Shown here one piece after another: positions 42,201 through 54,200 of a DNA stretch of 64,000 nt. Both the position numbers and the translations under genes were made by a program. Numbering within the stretch: the stretch's first letter is position 1; each line of letters starts with the position of its first letter. Source of the stretch: Anas platyrhynchos (lineage: Eukaryota; Chordata; Aves; Anseriformes; Anatidae). The stretch spans positions 3,497,501 through 3,561,500 of the forward strand of contig NC_092613.1 in the NCBI RefSeq assembly GCF_047663525.1. The letters run 5' to 3'. The notes beneath the pieces were generated by a model. The model saw nothing but the letters and a program-made list of their open reading frames with translations. It had not been told where the DNA came from and did not search any database.

Positions 42201-45200
42201 GCTGACATATTTACCTTGGGCACCTAGAAACAGGCACCACGGCACCCGCTCCCGTGCCATTCCCTCTGCTGCGAGCGCGATTATTAGGGGAATATTTTTA
42301 CACTGCGTGTCAGACCTTTAAAAATAAGCCTAATGAAAACAGCCTGGTACTTGGCTGATTAATCACCAGTGTTTTGATGAACTGAAATGCCTCCCCGTTT
42401 CCTCTAAATAGACTAAAATGAGCATTGCCATTGCTTGTTAGCATTTGCAACCCTCAAACCCACTCAGATGCTTCCTTAAAAGGCAAAGCAGAGCGGGAAC
42501 TTCTTGCCTGGAATCCCGGCACTCGCAGCCCGCTGCAGCGGCCGTGGCCGGGCTGTGCCGCGTGGCTGAGCCCTGCGCCGGGCAGGCCCCGGGGTGGCTG
42601 GGTGGGAGCTGGGGGTGCCGGGCTCTGCTTCTCCCCCCCGGTGAGTGGGGGGCTCGACAGCTCTCGGCTCCTGCCCCTGAAGCCCCACGGCTTGTTTTGG
42701 GGTGGGAAATCAGCGGGTGCCGATCGGGCTGCTCGCCCAGCGTGGGGTTGGAGAGGGCACCAAAACAGGCTGTGACCCCAGGGCACAGGGGGGCCAGCAC
42801 CCAAGGGGCTGCCAGCTCTGGGTGCTGTTTGGTGGCAGCAGGGATGTGGGCACCCAGCAGAGGGGGGGGACGTCTGTTCTCGGGGAGCACTGGTGCACAG
42901 CTCTCCTGCACCGAGAAGCAGGCGTCTGCTGACAGCTGGACCAGCTGAAGTTAATCACCCCAGGAATGATTTCAGCCTCGTGGGGTAACTACTGCATGCA
43001 ACCTGGAGCCCACTGGAGCCCAGGGGTCTTCTCGTGGCTCCTCTCCACCACTCCTCCCCGGCAGAGCCATTTCTGCCTGCTGGCTTTTGCCACCGACGGG
43101 GGCTGTCCACCCAGAGCTGTGCTCTGCACAGACCGACCAGGACGTGGCTCGGGCAATGGGAACCCACCTGCACAAATCCTGAGTGATGGAGGGGATTTTG
43201 GAGTGGGGAGAGCAGGGGTGCAGGGGGCAGACATCTGAGACACAGCAGGGAGCTCCTGGACTGTCAAGGGAAGGGTTTGGTTATTTGAAGTAAGGGGTTG
43301 AGGCATAGTTACAGCTCCATAACTGACCACCCGATCTGGTATCTGTGCCCAAGGGCTTTCGGTCTGTCCTACACGTGCTTCTGAGTCCTTCAAAGGTCTC
43401 CAGAGCCACTGTGAGACTCCGAGGTCCAACCCACAGATCTAACTGGGCATCTGCAACATCCTCGTGGTGTGGGCTGTATGGAGCCCCCGTGTCCCCTCCG
43501 TCCTGCCCAACTCACCCGAATCCACCCAGGGGCTGTGGGAGGTCAGCAGCTTCCCACCACCCCCCAGCACGACTGTGGGTGAAGGGGGTGAGGATGCTGG
43601 GCATGAGCTGTGTGAGAACTCCCAGGGGACAGGGACATCCCCTGAGACTGTTCCACTGCGTGTAGAAGTCCCCTGAGACCCAGTGGCCAACCATCGGTTG
43701 TCATTGCCTGAGGTGCTGCTGGGTGTTTGGGTACCCGTTGCCATTGCGCTCTAGGGAAAGGTTGCTGGAGCCAAGCTGATCCACGACGAGCGGGCCGAGC
43801 TGTTCCCTTCCTCCATTCCTCAACCAAGTTTGAGTAACCCGGGGACAGCTCAGAGCCAAGGACATTCCTGGAAAAACGCCGTGTCCTTGGCTGAGGCCGG
43901 AGCGCTACTAAACCCAGACCACTGGAGAGCACAGGAGGGAACAGAAGCCTCCGGCTCCTCCACCAAGCCCAGGACAGCGCCGCCAGTGTGGACCTGGGGC
44001 TGGTCTGCCTTGGGCAGACCCCGGGCAGCCCTCCTGCTCCTCAGCCGAGAGCAAAGCTGCTCACACCCGTGGCTGTGCCTGCCGTGGGCTCCCTGGTAGG
44101 ACCATCCGCAGGCAGCAGCCAGTTTCTCCCTTTTCTCCCTTGGCACGTTTGTTTTTCTTGGCATGGAGCAGGGGTGGAAGGATGCAGGCCCAGCATGACC
44201 CCCAGGCTGTGCTCTGCGTGCTGAAGCCCAGAGCGATGTAAACAACTTCTTGCCCCGTCCCGCCTCGGCTCGTACTGTTGTTCTAACGAGGAGCCCAGTT
44301 ATTCCCCTTCCCCTTTGCTCAGGCCTTTCTAACCCCAAACATCACCGCCTCTTTGCACTTCCCAGGCCAATGTTGTTTAAAACATGCTCCTTCTGAGATG
44401 CAGAGCTGTTCTCCAGGGACCGGCCAGCTTCTGGCCCTGACTTTTGTCTTTCTTTGCCTTCATTGCTGAATTAAGGCGAATAACAAACATTTCAGCTGTT
44501 TCCTTTAGCTGGCTAGCCCCAGCTCCTCTGCAGCAGCACGCAGCCATTTTCCAGAGAGCCATTTTCCATTTCCATTTTCCAGTGGCCCTGAAAGCCGTGG
44601 GATACTTTGCAAATGGAAAGTTTTGTTGCTCTAACAAAACCTGTTTTTAGAAACCTGGGTTCTGCTCTTCTACCCATCAGTTTCCCAGCCCCTTCTCCCA
44701 GCAGAGCCGTGGCAGGAGGGGATGTTCCCAAGCTGAGGTCTTTGCTCTGCTCACCCCATCTTTGGCAGAGGTGGTGAAGGGCAGTGGATGTCAGCAATGC
44801 GCACCCCAGCCACCTCGAGGCTGGATTTCTGCCTGGTGCGGTTTCCGTGGGCAGCCCACAAAAAGCATTCCTTGGATTTTTAGGACAGAAGAACGTCAAA
44901 ACCAGCTGTAGTGATCCTCACAACCCCCTCCTGCCCTCCACACCACTGGGAGCAGGATGCTGGAGCAGCAGGGCTCTGGCTCCCGGCCTCCCGGGGCTAC
45001 ATGGACGCGTCTCCAAGCCCCTTGCTGGGGCAGGACTCCCAGTGGGGCCACCAGCCAGCCCATGGGACCACCGCAGCCACCCCACGACATCCCTGCCAAA
45101 ATTAGAGGGCTGGTTTGTTGGCCCAAACCCCAGGAGTTCCTGCGTCACCTGGGCTCCTCTGCCACGTGGGGGCTGCAGCCCCAACCCCGGCCCTTCATGA

Positions 45201-48200
45201 GACAGCGCGGCATGCCGGGGTCACGCTCTCTGCTTCCTAGGAACTGCAGACGCTCCCTGGAAGGAAGCAAACTGCAGCTCCCCTTCTCCTGCGGGCTGCT
45301 CCCATCCCCGTGCAGCTCGGTGCCAATTCCCACGCCGTGCACATCCTGGTCCCGGTCCCCCTGCCAAAATCAGGGCCACTCGGAGCCTTTGGCAGCATCC
45401 AGCACATCTCTGTGTGTGAATCCTGACCCAAACACTGGGACACAAATCTGGGGTCTCAGCTCTGGGCTGCTCAACCCAACATCAAGGGGCTGCATGCCCC
45501 AAAATGCCCCGGCACCCTGCATCTCTTTATCAGCACCTCTTTATCAGCAACACCTAAACAGAAAATGAACCCCCCCATCGGTGGCAGCTCGGCCCATATA
45601 AGCTGAACACCCCAAGCATTTCCATAGGTTTGTCTGCGTCCCCGTTGTGGATTATGTAAGTACAAACCTCAGCCGTTAACTGCTCTTTTTTCAGACTGAC
45701 CAGAAACCCGGTGTTTTTTTGGGCTTGTGCCCTTAGATGGACTGGGTGCCTTCCAGGCAGAAAGTTTGCTCTTGGCACGAGCTGTGAGCCGCTGGGAACA
45801 CCGCGTGCTGCGACTCGCGCTGGTCACAGCACGGCTGCGCTGCCATCACCCCCTCCCCACGGCACTACAGCCCATTGCTCCGGGCATGATGGAGTTCTCA
45901 CAGTGGTTGTTCAAAAATGTAGCTCCGACCCATGTGTGTTGCCTCCTCTCCTGCTTCAGCCCTCTCAGCCACCCATCATTGGATCGTTCCTGCTTTCCTT
46001 CTTGCCTCGGAGGTCTGTCTCCTTGCCTGTGGCCAGCCGGAGCTCCTTCTTGATGCTCGTCCTTCTCCTTCCAGCGTTGGTGCATTTTCAGAGATGCAGA
46101 ACTACCCATCCGAGCACAGGCAGCAGCAGGTTTTGGTTTTGTGCAGTGAGAGGTGAGAAGGGGAAGGGCTCTCCTGGAGGAGCTGGTCTGCAGCAGGCTG
46201 GAGAGCCCACGGAGCAGAAACCATCCGTGGCTGCCCCTAAGGGCCAGATGGGAGCCACTCAACACCTTTGGCTTCTTTCAGGACGTGTGACTATTTTGGA
46301 TGTCCCCAGCTATCGTCTGCACCTCTTTTGGAGGCTGGGAGCTTGTTCTGATGGGCAGAGCAGGCACCGATGTTGCCAGAGCCTGCCCCAGCCTGGGCTG
46401 AAAGAACGGCAAAATGGGGAGCTGGTGGCGGCTCTTGGAGAGGGAAGGGAACAGCCTTGGCATATCGACAGATCGGCTGATAAACAGAGCAGCAGAGTTT
46501 AAATACATTCGTGTTAGTCACAGGCTGGTAAGATGCTTAAAGAATGATACAAGCACTTCTTTTCCCTCGTTTACAATTCCCCTTGAGTCTGTCCCAGCTA
46601 TTTAAATCCGGAGCTTGTTTTTCTTCCAGATATTTCCATGAAAAAAAAAAAAAAGAAAAGAAAAAAAAAAGACAAGCTTTGAGCATTAATAGGCAACTTT
46701 AACTTGGTTTTCTGTAGTGTTGCAGAAGGGCTCGCCAGTAGGGATCATCACTTTTCCTGGTGTTTCCTTCCTCTATGAATCCACTATTTATCCTGAAAAG
46801 TGGCCTAAACTACCCAGCAGCATGCGTCCAGGTCTACCTGTGCACACTTCAGCAACAGGATAGGAAGGCAGCAGGACTTTCTTGAAGATCTTCCCAAGGA
46901 GTTCCATAATCCCCGACCATGGCACGAGGACCTGTGTAGGATCTCCAAGGATTGGTCCCAAGGCTTACATGCAGACATCAGCACACGTGCAAGCACCTTG
47001 CTAAAAAAAAAGCAGTTTTGTGGCCCTGGCACGAATCTCCTCCACTGGCAGGATGATGAACGCCCCCACATGCAATATCCCCGCACGTCCCCAGCCTTCC
47101 CTGCCTGAAGGAGCTTGAAATCTGTGCAGCCCCATGGGGAGGCAGGGCTGGGGGCTCTGGTGGGACCGGGACATCCAGGTGTCCTCTCCTTGCAGGCGTG
47201 GAGGGTGAGGGAAGGATTCTCCACCCAACCTCCTGGTGCCACGGCACGTGTGGGTCACGCCGAGCTGCGGGGCTCCTCACAGTGGCTCTTCTCAGCCTGG
47301 TCCCTCCTGGCTAGGGTGACCCCAGGGGGTCTGGGGGTGACCAAATGCCAATGGGGAAGATGGGGATATCCCCATGGTGTGCATCATGGTGCTACGTGGA
47401 CGCATACGTGCTGTCAGAGGTGTCCCCAGCAGCCGAGGAAGAGGCAGACAAAGCCAGCTGGAGCAGCTCTCCCAAGTCGCAGCCCTCACCCAGCTCTCCT
47501 GGCAGCAACCCCCCCCCAGAGACACCGCACGCTCCAGGCCCTGCCTCAGTTTCTCCTCCTTTGAAGAGGAATCCCAGGCACGATACAAAAATTTCAAGTG
47601 CAAAAAAATCAGCAAGTCAGCTGGGCCCCTGCTAACTCACCGATTAATGCCACTGCTTCAAACTCTGCCGTGTTTGTAACCCAAATTTCTCTCTCATTAT
47701 GTCTTTGCCTGCTACATGGAAAAGCCACAAACCATTAAAAACCTCATTTATCCCGTTGTTTTAATATTGGTTCAACCATGGCTCCCTTGATACTTGGGCC
47801 TGCGGAGAGGCCGTGCTGAGTGCATCCGAGGAGAGGCACAGCCCCGAGCTCCATGGTTGAACAGGGGTATGCCTTCACACGCCAGCAATATTTAATGAAG
47901 ATTAATTAATTAATGCATCACCGAGATATGAATTTGGCTGCACGGTGTGGAGAAGTCAGGGCAAAGCTCACATCTATTTTGAGCTGTTTATAAACTGCTT
48001 CCTAGTTACCCAAGTTTGCCCTTTTCATCACAGAGAAAGACGACGTGTTATTGTGAAGTTACAATATTTCTAAATATACCCAACGCTGAGGAGGGAATTG
48101 GGGTGCCTGGAGCAGGTCCAAGAGCAGAGAAACGCCTGCAAGAACTGTGAGACTGGCCGGCACTGAGCCCTTGCCTTTAAAACCCCTTCCCTTTACAACA

Positions 48201-50897
48201 CCTCCTTCCCCTTTGGCCAGCTCCTGCTGTCCCCACTGGCACCCAAACCCCACGAGCAACTGCACCAACGAACGGTGGGCAATGAGCGGAGCTGTGCAGG
48301 GAACTCCCGAATATTTTCTATCCTCTGCACTTTTGTGCAAGGCAGCTGCGGACCTGGGGACCTGTAGCTGCAGGACAAGATGCCAGCCTCCACCTGCTGC
48401 AGGGACAGCCCAGAGGCAGGACAACACCTCCCCGTGCTCAGGCTCCAGCTTCTCACTCGCTTTCACTCGATGCATTTCACGGGGGATGCTGTGTGCCTGA
48501 GGGTGCGGAGGGCTGAGAGCTGCCAAGGGGCAGAGGTTTGGGTGGGCAATGTTGGTACCCAGCCTGACCACCACCCTCTGTGCAAACCCGTGGCACTCCT
48601 GCTGGTGGGCACAAGCGAATTGCAGCCCACGGCACCGCGAAATCTGCTGATATGGAGAGGGAGCTGTCATCGCAGCTCCCAGCAGCCGGCTGAGAGCTGG
48701 GAGCCGCGGGATGCTCCGGAGGGCTCCACGCACTCACTTCATCCAAAACACCCCCCCCGGGGCATGGGGAGCGCTCTGCCTGCTGGGCTGCTCTCCTGGA
48801 GCACTCCGGTGTCCCGGTGATCCCGTCCTGCCCCCTGCTCCTCACGGCAGAGCCCGGTGGGGCCCGACCTGCCGGCACTGGCACCTTCTGGGTGCTAATC
48901 CCAGGTCCCAACAAAGCCAGGGAGGAAGGGATGGAGGGTATTTTTTCTCACCCTCCAGGGACTGAAATAGAAGAAGAAAGCCAGTTCTGCAATATCCAGT
49001 TACCGCAGCGCGATCTAACGGGGCCAGTTTCGCTGCCCAATTTGACGGGAAGCCCATCTGCTTTGTCCTCCATGGCCCAAATCTACCGATGTTGAAACGG
49101 GAGCACAGGGAGAGCCTTTGCCAGGAGCTCCCTCACTGTGCTCCCCGCCAGCTCTTGCACAGCACACTCCCAGGACACCTCTCCTCCCTGTGCCAACCCT
49201 TGCAAACCAGTGCAGACCCCTGCGATGCCACTGGGATGACTGGGGCAGGCCCGTCCTGCTGTGCTGGCAGCTCTCCGCCGGAGGAAGGTGAGTGCGGTGC
49301 CCTCAGCCAGGGGCACAGCGCTTTCTGCAGCGACCCAGCAGTGGGAATTGGTCCCCCAGCCCACGCCAACACCACATATAGAAGGTGAAGGCTGCCAGTG
49401 CCGTGTCCTCGCTGCCAGGGGAAAGCTCCCCGGCAGCTGGGAGAACTGCTTAACCCCTCGTGCAGGTCTCCAGAACCAACCTGCTCTTACTTCTCCTGCA
49501 GTTTTCATCTCTCTCTCTCCCTGTTTGCATCCTGGCTGCACCCCAGACCCCAGTCAGAAGAGGGGGTCCTATAATAAGCTCTGTACACATCCCCAGGGAG
49601 CCTTCCAGGTGCTCCCAGGCCACGTAGAGCTTGATTACTCTGCAGGGTGCTGCTGGGTGCCCTGGGACAGGGCAGCAGAGCCAGAGAAGCTCTGGGGAGC
49701 TCACACATGGCTCTGCTCCGCTCCCCCTATGAGGCTCCTCAGCCCCTGCACCGAGGATGCGGACCCAGCCTGGGACACAAAACCTGCCTGTGCTCCGCAG
49801 AAAAATAGCTGCAGGGTCCCCTTCTTTTGCTTTCTGGCTCAGCCTGTCATAAAAAAACGAGGGAAACCAAATGCTTCCCAGCCTCCCACGCACCGAGCAC
49901 ATACCAAATATTCTTAGTGCGGAGGTTAATAAATGTTACAGAGAAGTGGGACTGGCTCCCACTGAGGCGAGGCACAAATAGGCGGGATGAGGGACTGGCA
50001 TGAAGCTTTCTGGCTCAAGGCGAGCTCTTAAAGGATTTGCCAAGTGCAGAGAAGGAGATAAATGTGCCCAAATCAAAATAAAAGAATGTGTTTTAACTGA
50101 ACAATAAAGAGGAAACAAATGGCTTAGGACATAACCCACTTCTTAGGGTGATTTTCACAAATTAGCCAACTTTGCTCTTTTTTTATTCCACAAGAACCAG
50201 AAACTGTTTGAGCTTTTGCACAAGAGGGACTGAACGGACCAAGAATCTGGAGATCTCCAAAGGCAAAAGCAGGAGGACAGAGAAACACAGCCCGCAGGGT
50301 CGCTGTCACTGCAGCCGCCCCTCCAGCCTTCTTCTGGCTGTAGAAGCCACCTCTGCCACCAGCCCTGCCCCAGGATGCTGGAGAAGAGGCAGAGAGAACC
50401 CCCCTGGCACCAGCACCAGTTTTGGCTTTCAGAGATTTCGTGAAATCCCCTGTTGGCTCCTGGTGTGCCAGACCAGCTCCCCGCCTCATGCTCTGGTCTC
50501 TCCATGACAGCTATTCCTCTCTAGCACGCACCACACACCGCTCACGGAGCTCACGTTTTCCGTCTCGTCCCCTAAAACAGCCCCAACTCGCGGGTGTGCC
50601 CGAGAGCCAGCTGAAAAGCGGGGAGATGGGACTTACGTCTATCGATTGCTCCCTCTGGAGACGTTTCTTGGTGTCCTTCTCACAGTGGTTGAGCACCGCG
50701 TCGCAGTTCTGCGGGCTGGTCGGCGAATTCTCCGTTTGGTTTTTCTGACTCTGCTCCAGAGGGATGCTTCCATCCGAATCCACCACATCCAGCTCCTTCT
50801 CCAGCTCCTCCATCTCCTCTGGAGACAGAGTCGACAACAAGCTGTCGATGTCCGGATCTTCACTCACTTGTCGCCGATATTTGGCAACTTTGGACAT
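36262..50897 (-). CDS. LMOD1: Leiomodin-1, complete
   Basis: Smooth-muscle actin-filament nucleator of the tropomodulin family, needed for visceral smooth-muscle contractility. Exons: 50637-50897, 37063-38682 and 36262-36288; 1908 nt, 635 residues (human 600). Exon 1 gives MSKVAKYRRQVSEDPDIDSL, then LSPEEMEELEKELDVVDSDG, the tropomyosin/pointed-end binding part. Exon 2 starts with a Lys/Glu-rich region holding about seven 17-residue repeats (38095-38451). The leucine-rich actin-binding domain follows from about residue 355 (IFDELIEKVKNND, VNVNNSDCINNETLVRFTEA, ALANTRADDHVAFAIAIML, LRFHNQRHICGGKTEMEIA). Next come a Ser/Pro/Lys repeat, a poly-Pro run near 570, and the WH2 motif NSRDQLLAAIRSSNLKQLKK. 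Exon 3 adds VDLPKLLQ. Intron 2 has a GC donor (AAG|GCAAGT); intron 1 is 12 kb. Confidence 0.98.
36289..37062 (-). other. LMOD1: LMOD1 intron 2 (GC-AG)
   Basis: 774 bp intron with GCAAGT donor and GGCAG acceptor. It contains imperfect ~60-bp repeats with words such as GCTCTGCAAAGGG / CACTCCACAAGGG at about 36800-36910. Retaining it would end the protein in ASAGPRQG instead of VDLPKLLQ. Confidence 0.7.
38095..38451 (-). repeat. LMOD1: Coding minisatellite in LMOD1, 51-bp unit, about 7 copies
   Basis: Translated units are 17 residues: GKDKKEEEKDSVVKKEK, GKDKKEEEKGSVLKKDT, GKDKKEEEKGSVLKKDA, GKDKKEEEKGSTAKKET, GKEKKEEEKGSALKKGT, EKDKKEEEKSSASKKEA, then a degenerate unit. Length is a whole multiple of codons, so the frame is kept. 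Confidence 0.93.
42318..42327 (-). promoter_or_regulatory. LMOD1: MEF2 consensus site in LMOD1 intron 1
   Basis: TTAAAAATAA fits YTA(A/T)4TAR exactly. It is in an AT-rich island 147 bp from a CArG box. Confidence 0.5.
42474..42483 (-). promoter_or_regulatory. LMOD1: Consensus CArG box (SRF) in LMOD1 intron 1
   Basis: CCTTAAAAGG fits CC(A/T)6GG exactly. LMOD1 is an established SRF/myocardin target, which makes this site credible although a ten-base match alone is weak. Confidence 0.55.
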
Positions 50898-51270
50898 CTT
50901 GGCCCGTTGGCGAGACACGGTTGCGGTTGTTGTGGTACCCAAAGCAAGAGAAAAAAAACAGAGCCGAAGCTCTAACACTGCTCCCCGCAGCGGCAGCAGG
51001 TGCTGAAGCGTTAAATCGCAGCAGCTCTCAACCGCTGCAGCCCCGGGGCTTGGTAGTGATGAAGAGAGGACACCCCTCAGCCCAAGAGTTGGCCAATAAC
51101 AGCGCCCAGCGGCGATTCGGGTGCGGGGAAGCCAATGGAGCCCAGCGGGAGGCGGGGAATGGTGCTATCAGAGCAGCCTGAAACCCGAGGACATTCCAGG
51201 GAACCATGCAGAGCTGCATGACCAAATTTAGTCCGGAGCATTTAGCCTTTTAAAGGCAATGGGCCAACGT
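50898..51270 (-). promoter_or_regulatory. LMOD1: LMOD1 promoter region
   Basis: Upstream of the LMOD1 start codon are two CCAAT boxes (inverted relative to LMOD1; 51093-51097 and 51132-51136), a TEAD/MCAT core CATTCC (51192-51197), and two CArG-like elements with a deviation each: CCAAATTTAG (51222-51231) and CCTTTTAAAGG with seven A/T bases (51246-51256). Confidence 0.5.
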
Positions 51271-54200
51271 AGTGAGAAAAACACGCAAAAATGCACAAGC
51301 TGGCAGGCTGGGGAGCTGGGGGCTGGGGGTTGATCCCAGCACATGCCCATGGGTGCCTGCGGGTGAATAAAGAGGTCAGCCTCGCTCCCAAGTCTCCCCC
51401 GTTAGCAGGGGGCAGATTTTCGGGAGATGAGCTTTATGTTGGTGACAGCTCTTGGCTGAAATCCGCAGCAGCGTGTCCACCCCTGCGGGTTTTTTACCCT
51501 TACCCTGGTGCTCTCCAGGATCTGCGGGGTTAGCCAGAGCGCGCAGCCTGCCGGGCAGAGCTGCTCGTGGTGCTGGCACAGGCTGGCTCTGCACGAAGGA
51601 CGTGCAAAGCCCGGCGCCTGCGAGCCCAGGAGGCACCAGGCAGCACGTGCCAGCCCAGCGCCCGCTCCTCGCTCAGCAAAGCCCGAGCCCAGCACCGTCC
51701 CCGGGTCGCCTGATCGGTGCTTCTGATGGTTCCCTGGCCCCTGCAGGGGGTCTGCAGCTGCTCATCCATTTCCCCTTGCCCAGCCCCAGAGACGTCCCTC
51801 CTGCACAGACCAAATTCCTGAGTGTCTTCTGCCTCTGGTTCAGGCCGTGCCTTAAGCCTGGGCTTTGGTTGGAGGCATCTACTTTCCATCGACCTAATCC
51901 GTGAAGAAGCTTACTGGCATCTGCAAGTTCTCCCGGAGGGACATGGCAGATATGCTCTTTCTCTCCAGATTTCAAAGCGGCTTTGCCCCATGCACAACGT
52001 TTTGTACCCATGTGATATACTGCCGACTTCACCCTTTTATTCATTCTTTATCATTCCCCTGCTATTTACTGCCTGCTCTCAGACCTCTCTCCTAGTCTGA
52101 GCAAGCAGTCCTTTGGTCTCCTGTAAAATAAGCTCTTGTAGGATTTCCCTCACCAGCTTCATTACCACCTTCTTTTCCTCACCACCTTCCCTGCCTGTCC
52201 CCCTGGGTTGAATCTCGTCCTGAACAGAGGCACAGGGTGCTCCAGGTGAGCCTCCCAGTGCCTTGTGCTCCAAACCAGACATTCCCCATCTGGACGGGAA
52301 ATGCAGACTTGTTGCATTCTAGGATTTCATTTATCTCCAGCATCCCAGCACCCAGCCCCTGCTCATAGCCTTCCTATGATTCACTCGCACAACTGAGATG
52401 TTTTCCAGACTGTAGAAGAAAATGTTGTTTTTAGTTTCCAAGTGCATATTCTCAAACATTGTGGCACTTAATTTCATCCCAATTCACCCCATCATTTTTA
52501 TCTCCCTGATCTCCTGATCCCCATCTGTACTGACTGCAGCAGTTCCAGAAAACTTGGCACGATCAGAAAAGCTACCAGCGCTCCTCAGGCCTGTGCCGAG
52601 GTCCTAAATGAAAATGTAAAGATCAAAGACAAGGCTGAACAGCGAGGGACCTCACTGGCAATCTCCTGATATTTCCTCCTCACACTGCTTCCCACTGCCA
52701 AGCATGGGGTGGGCAGCAAAAAAACAGTTTTAGTGCTTCGTGACTGCTTCCAGTACTGCAGATCTGGTTTTGGTAGAATAAATTCACCACTGATACTCTG
52801 TGTTTTTGTTCCTGGACCCTGACTGCTGTGCTGAGGGGCTCCAGACATTGAGCTCCACGAGGAGCTGTGTGCTCGACGCATCCATCCCTGATCCGTGGGT
52901 CCGCGTCTGCTGGGATCTCCTCCACTGAGCTGCAGAGCTGCCTGCACAGAGCTAACAGCCAGAGCCTCGCAGAGGAATGGCTCTTCATTAGCAGAAGCCC
53001 TTCAGCAAGAGCAGAAAGGCAGGGAGAGGAGCGGGGTCTCCTCAAACCTGTCAGTTCATAGCAGGAGGGCTCAGTGGAACTCATCTTGGCTGTCGCTCAT
53101 CTCTTTAAAGGGGATGGCAGCACAGCTCCTGAACGCACCATATTCCAAAGAGCTCTCAGTTGCCATAAGAAAGGAAACGCTGGAAAGAAAGTCTAGTTTT
53201 CACCCAGGAATATAGAGGTGCTCTGGAGATGTGCGCTGCTCTTCATGGGCCAGCAGCAACTGGGACTACGCGGGAACTGTGTGCTGCAGCCACCATGGGA
53301 TTGATGCCAGCCCCTTGAGGCTCTGCCAGGTGGGAGAGCGCAGCACAATACAGCACAGCACGGCACGGTGCAGTATGGTGCAACATGGCCCAGTGCAGTA
53401 CAGCACAGCACAGAGCAGTACAGCACGGCATGGCACGGCACGGCATGACGCAGCACGGCACGGAGGAGCTCCAGCAACTTCAAATCTTCACCGAGGCTCC
53501 CCAGCCTCTGCACTTCCCCAGATCCCCATCCCCATAGCAACCGAGCACCTCGGAGGCACCGCTCAGTGTTTCTGCCCCACGCAAGGAGCGCAGCAGCGTT
53601 AGCAGCCGCGTCTCAGCAGTGAGGAGCTGAGGCAGCAGGAGGAAGCGTCTTTTCCAGGCACCCCCACAGGGTCTGGCAGAGCTCTCCGTGCTCCCACTTC
53701 TTGTGCCACCACCCCATGGCCCTCTGCCTTCCTCTGGTTCCCCCGATCAGCCGCTGGAGCACAGCTGCAACAGGGATGGATTCCTCCAGGCTGCTCTGTC
53801 GGTCCCTTCGTTCAGAGCCTGTAGGAGGAAAGGCCGAACCAGCGATCTTTTCACTTTGTAGCATCTTCCTTGGGACAGCAAGCAGCAGCTCCCCGCCCGC
53901 CTGCAGCACGCAGCCACCCTGGAGCACGCTGCTGCAGCTCCCCTCTCCCAGCCCAACTGCAAATTCGCACACATCCTTCCCCCGCAAAGTTCCCAAAATT
54001 CACATGAGAGCAGGGGAAATGCAGAACAGCCATTATGCATGGGGAAATTAAGCAGCTCCTGGCTGCAGGGAAATTCTGAAAGCCCTTGCACAGCTCCCAG
54101 CAGCCTGCCCGGGGTGCCACCGCTGTCCCGGGCTGGGCTATGGGAAGTTCTTTGGTGACTCTGGCTGCCAGGGGGGGAAGTTTTGGGTCCCTTGAGAGCT

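Larger units (their letters stand above)
38683..50636 (-). other. LMOD1: LMOD1 intron 1
   Basis: 12 kb, mostly unique and lower in GC than the left of the window. I see no further exon; the open frames (for example 263 codons at 45711-46502) have no recognisable domain or matching splice sites. AT-richer islands stand out at about 41755-41830, 42240-42490, 44440-44640, 46490-46800 and 47680-48060. The second contains a consensus CArG box and MEF2 site. An A-rich run is at 46638-46672. Confidence 0.6.

Noticed and set aside
45711-46502. 263-codon open frame in LMOD1 intron 1
   Set aside because: No recognisable domain, low-complexity composition, no supporting splice sites, and it shares the region with overlapping frames on both strands.
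52080-52900. Possible ancient interspersed repeat, with words like those of an old avian/amniote retroposon
   Set aside because: I could not assign a family or boundaries with confidence. A repeat-library search would decide; a consistent hit over more than 200 bp would support it.
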